The notes under the pieces are model-generated. The model was not told where the DNA came from. It worked only from the letters and a program-made list of their open reading frames with translations, and searched no databases. A stretch of DNA of 64,000 nucleotides from Fragilaria crotonensis. Its lineage: Eukaryota; Bacillariophyta; Fragilariophyceae; Fragilariales; Fragilariaceae. Both the position numbers and the translations under genes were made by a program. Of the stretch, positions 11,043 through 19,698 are shown one piece after another. Position 1 is the stretch's first letter; each line of letters starts with the position of its first letter. The DNA is taken from contig JAKSYS010000112.1 in the NCBI GenBank assembly GCA_022925895.1, positions 54,314 through 118,313 on the forward strand. The letters are read 5' to 3'.

Positions 11043-11382
11043 GGCAGTTGATCAAATGTTGACAGATTCAGCCAAACAGCTGAGTTTGGATACTCGTAGT
11101 CGTTTCATCGGATTCCCAGCATGTCGACTGTTTTCGAGAGTGAAAGCGATCCTGTGACTGACGTACTCCACTACAAATTACTGGAGTATTGGAGCGCTAC
11201 GTGTTGACTGTGGATTTGTCGAAGATTGGGGTCTGCTCTGGCGGGGCGAACGAATCAGCCAAAATCGGCAGCATATCGTCTGGCCGTCGATAAATCCAAC
11301 TTTGCAGCTAAATCCGCCAAGCACCAACCAACTGCACAGAATTTTCTGTGTTTCGTCGATTTCGTAACTTGTCGACACGACC
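11043..11382. other. divergent intergenic region
   Basis: 340 bp between the starts of the HAD gene (minus) and the lysine-rich gene (plus), so it presumably holds both promoters. No TATA-like element or other motif stands out. Confidence 0.4.
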
Positions 11383-12228
11383 ATGAAGATCTTTGCGAAA
11401 CGCAGCAAGAAGAAGGCAGAACCAGCCGTTAGCGAGGCTGATAAAGTAGTCCTAGAGGCTCTCAAGAAGAATCCTGAGGATTTGAATGCGAAGGAGCGAC
11501 GACTCATTAAGCGATATCAAGACCGAACGAAGGTAGAACAATCCGAAAATGATGCCACGATAGGCCCCGTCCAGGGCGAGGATCGAGAAGGTGATAACGA
11601 ACAGACGACTGGGAACAATGATAGCGAAGTGACAGATTTACACCCGGACGAGGGTATGGATCAGGAGGAAGATATTTCGTCGAAAAGCGTCTCGCAAGTC
11701 GACCCTGCCGAGCCACAACAAGACACCCCAGGTCAAAGCGACGACAAGGCGGACGATATCGACGAAGAAGAAGTCAAGAAATTGCTAGACACTCTCAACT
11801 CCAAGAATAAACGAAAACTTACTCGACAATTGGAACGAGATGGCCTATCTGCGCTGAAGGCTGTGCGCGAGGAAGCGTTAAAATTGATTGAAGAGATGAA
11901 GGAGAAGGAGGTTGCTGTCGTAAAGGAAAAGGTTAAGGCGAAGAAACCTGATCCAGAGCCAATCAGCAAGAAACGAAAGCGCGACGACTGGAGTGGACTG
12001 CCGCCGGAAGAACGTCTTCGACGCGAAGAGCAGCGTCGCAAGCAGGAAGAGGCTGCCGAACGCAGAGCGAAGGGTGAGACCCCTCCCAGCAAACACAAGC
12101 ACCCACTCAATTCCGAGCGAAGACGTGCCAACAGACGAAAACCCAAGTGGCTCAAAAAGCAGGTTGCAAATCCGAATGAGCACGACATTTCTGGCTTCCA
12201 TATGCGCAAGATTACGAAGAAATCGTAG
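11383..12228 (+). CDS. lysine/glutamate-rich protein of unknown function, probably nuclear
   Basis: 281 residues, single exon, ATG in context CGACCATGAAG. No enzyme motif is recognised. Residues ~50-130 are acidic and low-complexity. Residues ~135-240 are highly charged, likely helical or coiled coil (EEVKKLLDTLNSKNKRKLTR, ERLRREEQRRKQEEAAERR). The last 45 residues are basic (SERRRANRRKPKWLKK, then SGFHMRKITKKS). SKKRKRDDW is a good classical nuclear-localisation signal. The composition resembles ribosome-biogenesis or chromatin accessory proteins, but this is compositional only. The strong bias supports a real gene. Confidence 0.7.
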   Translation: MKIFAKRSKKKAEPAVSEADKVVLEALKKNPEDLNAKERRLIKRYQDRTKVEQSENDATIGPVQGEDREGDNEQTTGNNDSEVTDLHPDEGMDQEEDISSKSVSQVDPAEPQQDTPGQSDDKADDIDEEEVKKLLDTLNSKNKRKLTRQLERDGLSALKAVREEALKLIEEMKEKEVAVVKEKVKAKKPDPEPISKKRKRDDWSGLPPEERLRREEQRRKQEEAAERRAKGETPPSKHKHPLNSERRRANRRKPKWLKKQVANPNEHDISGFHMRKITKKS

Positions 12229-12715
12229 TTCAACATTTACTGTACTCGACATCTAGATATATCACAATTACTACCATTTCCTCGCCATCGTTGCGGGCCG
12301 CCAGATGCCTGGGATAACACAGCGTAAGCCAATGCCATAGACACCTTAAAGTATGTGACATATGTATCAACAAAATCTAGTGTGCATTGCATGATTAAGA
12401 GAACTGCTGCGAATTCTGCTTTTTCACTTATATATATTGAGCGTAATCCCCCAGGAGACGTCGACATCCTTTTCATCATCTCTTCTGCGCACGCGGCGCT
12501 CATTGTCGTGAAGAAGCATAAAGTACATTGATACAGCAGTTGTGGAATGGACCACTCGGTTTATCTGAGCATTTCGAATGCAATCGCGTATGGCAACTTC
12601 TCCAGTAGAAAACCTCCTGGTGTCCTGAACCAGTTGCTCGTCTCGCGACCGTAGGTAAATCCATCATGTTCCAGTACACGCGCTGGTTGCAAAGATACAG
12701 GGTGCGCCGGTATCC
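12229..12715. other. intergenic between convergent genes
   Basis: 487 bp between two convergent 3' ends. Overlapping open frames at 12237-12503 and 12561-12788 (minus) start mid-region and show no recognisable domain. The second overlaps the tail of the SET gene in another frame. I see no supported gene. Confidence 0.4.
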
Positions 12716-13969
12716 TCATAAGAAGCCCCACTCCCGCCGCTGCATTCCCTCGAGGCTTCGCAAGATACCTTTTGTATGTTGCATGCATCGTCGCACTTGT
12801 TGCAAATCTTGGCCCATTGGACCGTAGCGTGTCATGTGAGCCCGCTTCAGCTGCTCAATCCAAAACGTCTTGTTGGCAGCCATGTCGTAGCCTAAATGTA
12901 GGATGGACAAGTGTTCTGTGCACGCGTTGTGACTAACAGATAGAGCCAAGTGCAACTGCAGGACAAGATTGGACACTTCCTTCTCGTAGATTTTCTCGTG
13001 GAGAAGGGAAGCATTGATGTAATTGAGATAGAGATTGAGGTAGCTGGTTCGTAAGAAGTGCCGCACCTCGTTGCTCAAAGGCACCAGCGCTTGCTCCAAA
13101 AATTTGACGAGCGGCTCAACATTCTTGCGACTCCGTCGCATGTTCGGCTGGTTTATTTCACCAAGGTATGCATCCAGTTGATCATTCAATGATCCTAGTT
13201 TGCCCTCGACTACGCAACGTCGACATTGACATGTAAAGTCGAACTTTCCTAATAACAAAGCTTGCCGTGATAGAAAAGATTGTGTTGGAGGAATGTAGCT
13301 CCAGACAATTTCTTCACCCTCCTTGATCGCGGCGCAGGCGTGAACAATCATCAGCTCCCCAGAAAAGACACGCACTGCATTTGGTTGACAGGAATGATTG
13401 ATGATCGCAGCAAGAGGATAGAGGCCCAATATTCGTTGATATGCGTTTGAGGAGATGTTGACTTCCATTTGGGCGTAGTTGTGAAAGTCAGGCCCGAACG
13501 CGTTGTGGCGAGCAATCTCTAACAAAGTCTGGTCTGAAACCGGCTCCTTCCACCAAACATTACTTGGCTCGGTTTGGCCTAAACAAAATTGTAAACATTC
13601 CTCGTCACTAGGGAGCACACTGTCTTTCTGTTCTGCTCCTGATGTAAGCAACATGAAACTGGCCGCTTGCTGCCTTGATTTCGACCTCAAGGCTCGCTTC
13701 ATATGCTTGAGAAGAATCGTCTCTGCCACTTGTTCAAGACTAGCGGCGTGGCTCAAGCGCAGCACATCATTAATCGGGGCTGATACAGTGGGAGGTGTCA
13801 CAAAGAGACATTCCCCAACACTAATAGCGCGACTGGCGACTAGTCCTCGACCATGCACCACCGAGCCCGTGGATATGGCAACTGCTCCGACAAGTGGTGA
13901 ATCCACTGTAGGTGGTATCGTTGAGAAAAGGAGGTCCGATACGTCATCTACTGTTGCTACCTCACTCAT
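12716..13969 (-). CDS. SET-domain protein (SMYD-like, MYND absent)
   Basis: 417 residues, single exon. The SET N-motif is HGRGLVASRAI (residues 39-49). The core motif is LAAIINHSCQPNAV followed by IKEGEEIVWSY. The post-SET cysteines FDFTCQCRRC follow, as in the SMYD/SET5 arrangement. The intervening segment (~75-180) lacks the CxxC pairs of a MYND zinc finger. SET proteins transfer methyl groups from S-adenosylmethionine to lysine, on histones or other proteins. The C-terminal ~150 residues look helical, consistent with the TPR-like tail of SMYD proteins. The substrate cannot be inferred. Confidence 0.85.
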   Translation of the reverse strand: MSEVATVDDVSDLLFSTIPPTVDSPLVGAVAISTGSVVHGRGLVASRAISVGECLFVTPPTVSAPINDVLRLSHAASLEQVAETILLKHMKRALRSKSRQQAASFMLLTSGAEQKDSVLPSDEECLQFCLGQTEPSNVWWKEPVSDQTLLEIARHNAFGPDFHNYAQMEVNISSNAYQRILGLYPLAAIINHSCQPNAVRVFSGELMIVHACAAIKEGEEIVWSYIPPTQSFLSRQALLLGKFDFTCQCRRCVVEGKLGSLNDQLDAYLGEINQPNMRRSRKNVEPLVKFLEQALVPLSNEVRHFLRTSYLNLYLNYINASLLHEKIYEKEVSNLVLQLHLALSVSHNACTEHLSILHLGYDMAANKTFWIEQLKRAHMTRYGPMGQDLQQVRRCMQHTKGILRSLEGMQRREWGFL

Positions 13970-14369
13970 GACGGCATAAGTGTATGCTAAAGGGTCCTAA
14001 GCAAGTGGTACTGGTAGGTGGTAGGGAGCTTATGAGCTTGTAAAAGTGCGTCGACAGCTATGCATATGTAAGATGTGGAAGTCTGCAGCCGTCATTGGGA
14101 TCTCGATGTATGCGCTGGACAAGTGCCCTTGTCATTGGTCGCATACTCGAGTAATGCGACAGAAACTTTGCTACAGTACAAAAACTGTATGCATAGTCCG
14201 CTGGTAGTGCATCGCCACGTAGATTGTACTGGTACCGGAAGTAAAGCAAACACAGGGTATGACATATAGTAGAGAGTACTCCAGTAGAGAGTACAAGTAC
14301 CAGGGACTGAGAGACGCTTTGTAATTTGTACCGTCGTACTTAAACTTAGTGTAGTACTGTACGGGGTAC
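13970..14369. other. intergenic with GTAC-word cluster and retrotransposon target site
   Basis: Upstream of the SET gene. From ~14225 to 14369 it is dense in GTAC-centred words (GTACTGGTACC, AGTACTCC, GTACAAGTACC, GTACTGTACGGGGTAC). The last five bases, GGTAC at 14365-14369, are one half of the target duplication of copy B. Confidence 0.7.
14365..14369. repeat. target-site duplication of copy B (left), GGTAC
   Basis: GGTAC directly precedes the 5' LTR. The same pentamer occurs at 26099-26103 directly after the 3' LTR. Five-bp duplications are the norm for Ty1/copia elements. The match shows that both outer LTR edges belong to one insertion event. Confidence 0.92.
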
Positions 14370-14968
14370 TGTTAGAGATCTACTGTCACTCTGTCACACT
14401 GTCACTCGTAATTACTGTAAGGTTAAATACCATACGGTAATACGGTAGACAGTCCTTTATTTTCCTTCGTCTGTCCGTGACTCGCTCCAGTAGTTCTGCG
14501 AATCAGAACTCTCAATCCCGCGACCACGCAAGGAATTTAAATCATGTTGCCCTGAGTTTCCCTAAGTATTCAAATCTGTTGTGTTGTCAATTTTATTGAC
14601 AACACAACTTTTACTATGGGATTCATAACTCAAACACCACTCAACAAGTGGGATTAAAGCAACATAACTTTGTGAGACTCCAACTAATATTGGAGATCTC
14701 ACTTTCATTTTTCATCTACATTTTAACTTATAATTTCCACAAACCAAAAACAGTAAAGGCCTTTACTACTTAGTTCTACATCTTCTACATATTTGTAACA
14801 ACAAATCTACCATCATGGTCCACATCTTCAGGACTCCTACGCCCAAAGCTGGACGATCCGTCACGTTCGCTTCCTCTCCCGTCAAGTCCGACGGCAGACT
14901 TCTAGGTCCTACTAACCTTAAGTCTACCGTCGGCCAGTACTCGCGTACCGATCACACGAATACTGTCA
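14370..14968 (+). repeat. 5' LTR of copy B
   Basis: 599 bp, TG...CA ends. It contains a perfect 14-bp stem hairpin at 14578-14608, a smaller hairpin CTCCAA/TTGGAG, and the ATG (14815) of the first open frame in context CCATCATGG. About 1-2% different from its 3' partner. The bases following the LTR are TGG, as expected for a primer-binding site pairing with a tRNA CCA end, but I could not name the tRNA. Confidence 0.95.
14578..14608 (+). promoter_or_regulatory. perfect LTR hairpin, 14-bp stem, 3-nt loop
   Basis: GTTGTGTTGTCAAT, then TTT, then ATTGACAACACAAC, which is its exact reverse complement. The 3' LTR of B and both LTRs of C differ by one base in the 5' arm. In copy A the 3' arm has a two-base insertion. 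Position and conservation suggest a structural or signal element in the LTR transcript (for example RNA 3'-end formation or packaging). The function is inference. Confidence 0.65.
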
Positions 14969-17900
14969 TGGTTGCTCGCCTCGTACCACCGGTCCAAGGC
15001 TCTACCGTCGAGGAAAAATACTCGACCAATGTCTCCGATCATTGGTCGAATCTACCTACGGCCGTTAAGAACCTACGCTTAACTGCTATTAATTTCCCTC
15101 GCCTTTTGGATTCGCCAGCAACGGATTTAAACTCACCCTTGAAGGCAACAGAACTTTTTAAGTCCACCATGCAGAACTTACCTCCGCCCTCCCTTGCCCC
15201 TCGCGCCTCTAGGTCCGCCTCCAAAGGCGCTAACCCTGACGCGTTCGACGCTAACGTCGACCACCCCGCCGAACTCGGCGCATCTCCTGTCCCTCCTGAC
15301 ACGCCCACCCATCCCGCCCTCTACAAAGGTGCCCTAGCCTATGGATCTCCGAAGAAATCCAAGCTCCCCTCCCGTGTCCGTTACATCCCTTCTCCAACCA
15401 CTACCCCTGATGACGATCAGGACCTCCCAAACAACAAGAAGAAGAGGCGCACCTCTGAGAAAGGTCCCGCCTATTTTGACGTCTGCAAGTTAACCTCCGA
15501 CGACATCGATGATATTATTGAAGAGGATCGCAACCTCCACCCCGACGAGCGCAAGCAGCAGGCTTTTGCAGCTCCACCACAGCAGGACACTAAAGTTAGC
15601 CACAGGGCTACTTCTACCACCAAGAAGGCTGCAAAGATGCAGACCACTACAACCACAACTACCATGGACAACTCCTACAACAAAATGGGCGAAACTACAA
15701 CCAAAAACGGTCCAACTACCTTACCTGCTGCATCTACCAATGTTATGAGCAATAACATTGGACCTACTGATGTTTTTACTACAGAGGAGCACACTACTAC
15801 TGCCGCCAAGCGCCGCACTAACCCCGACAAACACAACGTAATCGATCTCACCGATGATACGAACGACTTGAAAACGCCCCAGAAAGCTCCAAATTCGCCT
15901 CCCACGCTCACCTACAAGTCCAGAGCCAACACTCCAAGCATTCCTACCGCAAAAGTTACCACCTTGACCAACTTTGCCCAACCTGCTCACCATCCAATTT
16001 TCAAGCTCCCGGGTGCATGAATCCATCTGGCTTCACCACCCTTCAGAAGACATGCAAAGATCTCCATGACTGTCTCTTTGCTCATCTTTTAACCTCCCAT
16101 TCCATCCTTCACCATCAAGGTATCAGCCCCTCCCAGCCAGAAAGCAATGCCAGGAGAATCCAAAGAACCTCCCACACTCATCCACCCCAGTCATCCTGGC
16201 CTGGAGTCAGAAATCGCCACTTTTACCCACAGAATTGCTTCCTTTGGTTATACTCCAACCCTCACTGAGTTTACTGGCTTTCTACAGCATCATGATGACC
16301 TTGAAGACCTTGTCATAATTGCCATCAAGATGACTGGAGATGAACAGTTGATGCCCATTCTTGATTTGCTCATCCTCGTTCGCAGCGTAATCGGGCAACG
16401 AAACTCACACTCCGTGCCGCCAGCACACCGTATGGTCGACATCCTGGCCAAATTTGAGCGAATTCCGACAGATGGTTCTCGAGAAATGACTGTTCAAAAT
16501 TTTCCCTCGCCCCCGCGCGTATTGGTGGACGTCGACAACTCTGCAGCCTCGCGAACGAAAACTATGACGTGTCATGACCGCAGCGCTGAACTCGGGACTC
16601 GTAATTTTTGTGCCGAAACTCCAGATTCCGTTCAAACTCCCTTCGCGTCAGCGCCACTGTCCCCGACAACCGCCGTATTCACAGTCCGTGTTATCCTGAG
16701 ACACCGTCCCCGCGTCCCAACGTCAATGACCATTCTGCCGATGACGCATCCACTCGACCATTTTCCCAGCCCGCTTCGCCTACCGATGACTCGTTTGATA
16801 TCGACCCTTTGTCCACTTTGCACCACGCGGCCCCTAACTGCTGAAGAAAAGGCCTTGGAATCGTACTGTGATGATGATGATACTGTCGAGTTTACTGTCG
16901 TGGACGGTACGGCGATCCAATCCAGTCCACCCCAGTGTGCCTACAGAGCCCACAATCCCACTGATCCCAGCCTTTCCTCCACTTCCTTGAGTGTCCAGCA
17001 TCCTGTTCCTATCAAATTGGAAGATTTACCCTCTTCCCTGACTCTGATTGTGCTGATGTTGGTGAAAATTATTACTCCCCAGTGATAATTCACCAACTAA
17101 GCCATCTGTTAACTTTTACCCTGCTTCTGACCCTGTTCCTGACCCTGAAGTCTTACCAGAAGTTGAAATCATGCCAGAACCCATGATCATTGAAAGCATT
17201 GAAGAGGAATTTGTGGAAGAAAGTGCAACTAACCCAATTTTGGAAGCACTTAATGAGCTACCCGAAGCAGCAATTCAACAACCAGTCCGGATGCTACCCC
17301 CAATTTTTCCTGAACCGCCCCTAAGGCATTTGAATCCTCTTGCCCCAGTTCACCAACGCCCTTATGCAATGTTCCAGGACCCAGCTCACCATCCATCATC
17401 GGCCTTGATGTTCTCAGAAGCTACGCTGGACGACCCACTGAACGGTACCATCCATCTACGCGACCTACCGCTTTGCATCGAAATCAGCACCACCATTGCA
17501 GCTTTCTGTCTCAACTTTCTCGCCGCTCCACCGGAAGTGCATCACATCCGCGACATCACGTCACCCGACATGAAGCCTATATCGCGCCACATCACTCTCA
17601 GACACCAGATGCCAAGTCCTAACTCCTCGGTATTCCCGCGACGACAAGTTCTACCTACTCGGCATGATTCACACTCTGAACCGTGCTACCAACTTGCTAA
17701 CCCAGCATTTCACAGACGAACAACGCTCCTTTTGACCTTCGGCATCCCGGATAAGTACTACGACATCACCCGCGACTTCTACGAAAACCCTCCCTACTGC
17801 CCGATGGAAACGAAATGTGCTGTCGGACTCATCTACGCGCTCCGACTCTACTACATAACCCACCACCGCCACAGCACCTACCACCGACACGGATTTCGTC

Positions 17901-19499
17901 AACACGACCTCTACCCGAAACACTTGTTCCAGATCGCAAAAGATATCAAGTCTACCGCTGCCGCTCTAAGTTTGTTCCCTGATACCACTACTTTTCGGAC
18001 GCTCCCCGCTTTGCTAACCATGCCTTCTTTGAAGCCGATCTTTTCCTGCCTTTTGCATTCCTTATCGCGGATTGAAACGCTACCGGAAAATGTTTCGCGT
18101 GGAATTGAATTTCGCTCGCGCGAATCCCTATCTTGTCGCATACACGAATTCTTTTCGATTGGACGACGAGGAACAACGATCGATTGCCTTGCGAACTGCC
18201 CAGACAATCATCCGCCTTGCCTTATTCGAACATGGTCTCATTAATCGCAAGACGCGACGACGATCGAGGGAACCAGAATTATCCAACAACCGCTTCCATA
18301 TTGGCAACCTCCCACCTGCAGATCTATTCTTGTCCAACTTTGCAACCTGCTTCCCCATGATTACCAGGCCCTCTCTTGTTCAATTGGATCTTGATGATGT
18401 CAATGATGACACACTTGCAATCAACTATGTGGTCTGCCAACCTCTGGACTTCCTCCAACTGTTTACCCTGCAACCAACAGAAGCAAATGAGGAAACCTAC
18501 TACATGGATGTCTACTCTGACCTCACTCCAGTCCCTACCAACGGCATCAACTTCTCGATTGACTTCCTTCCGCACTTCGAGTATATCCTCTACCGAGTTG
18601 CGCAACTTGTGAATCCAAAGGACCCGACCGGCATTCTCCCCAGGAACCATCCTCCTCCTCACGTTATCATGTTCCAAGGCTCTCCACTTGCGTCCAACTC
18701 CTACTCTAATGGTTCATCAACTGAGATTGCTAAACCTACAGCAAGAGCAGGAATCTTCCCCACCACTCTCAACCATGATCAACAACCAATCATCAGCAAC
18801 AGAGATGGAGAACCCTACAACAGATTGTCAGTCCAAGCTTTGTTCAAAGTCCAACTTGCCAAACCAATTCTTTCCCATCACATTGGCGACCCCGACTGGA
18901 TTCCAATCAGCGCCGCTAACCTGCGTCGCCACCCTGATTCCAGTAAGTATCACGTCGTTCGCGACCCCAAAACGGTCCCCTTTTCCTTGGCTATTCGCAT
19001 GATACCAGTTTTCACAACTGGTCCACTTGAGGAATCCATCTATCAAGCCTGGGCATTGCCACATCTCATTGATGCCCTCCGTGACCCTGAGATCCAACTT
19101 TTCAACAATCATCTTTCTTATTATTATAATGAGAAAGAGTCTCATCCTGAGTTTCCATTCATTGATCAAATGGAACCTGATTCACCCTTTTCAGCCAATG
19201 GCTACAATGGTGAGTCTAGTCTACAATGTCTGTCTTATCCTGGTTGTTATGCTGGTTACTTACCTTTTTCTATCTGTGATAGCCTAGGCTGTCCCAATCA
19301 GATGGAATTAGTTACAAGTAACAACATAATTACCTTCCAACAGGATAAAACTACATTTTCTGGACCACATTTCGCATGTCTTGCCGTAAAACTCGCCGTT
19401 CCGCTTTATTTTCCGATCCGACTCGAACCCCGGACCCCAGCACGAAATTTCTGCACAAAACGACCCACAAAACGAAAATCTTGCAGCAAACGAACCTGA
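14815..19499 (+). pseudogene. upstream extension coding region of copy B (unknown function, frame-broken)
   Basis: Open frames 14815-16020, 16147-17085, 17171-18244 and 18072-19499 overlap or abut and match copy C along their length. Translation starts inside the LTR (MVHIFRTPTPKAGRS) and crosses the LTR edge. Early features are a basic patch NNKKKRRTSE (~15430-15456) and VIDLTDD (15838-15858), which looks like a SUMO-interaction motif. A Thr/Lys-rich stretch lies between them. Later parts contain helical-looking segments and a ~300-residue globular-looking region ahead of gag (LIRLALFEH, NFSIDFLPHFEYILYR, IGDPDWIPISAANLRRH). No known domain was recognised. Some breaks are private to this copy (one T fewer than copy C near 16000). 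Others, near 17020, are shared with copy C. Confidence 0.8.
19210..19343 (+). promoter_or_regulatory. candidate intron at the extension-gag junction of copy B
   Basis: GTGAGT donor after TACAATG, and an acceptor TACCTTCCAACAG with a pyrimidine-rich lead. The length is 134 nt, not a multiple of three. Unspliced, the frame stays open through it. Spliced, the reading becomes Gly then TAA immediately. The same sequence and phase recur in copy C (57126-57259). Prediction only. Confidence 0.4.
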
Positions 19500-19698
19500 A
19501 ACTACAGTTTTCACGCACGACGAACCTGACAGCGAAATTTACACACAAACTGACACTACCAGCGAAAATCCAACACAAAACGACGCGCACAGCACGGAAA
19601 CTCACTCCCAACAGCTAATTTCCGACGCGGAAACTACATACGACGAACACGCACAAGAAACTCAACAACTGCCCGGAACTCAACCAAATCTCGCGTTT

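Noticed and set aside
12237-12503. 88-codon minus-strand open frame after the lysine-rich gene
   Set aside because: No recognisable product. It overlaps the 3' flank of the upstream gene and lacks support.
14969-14987. Naming the primer tRNA from the bases after the LTR
   Set aside because: TGG fits a CCA end, but TGGTTGCTCGCC did not match any tRNA 3' end I could recall with confidence.
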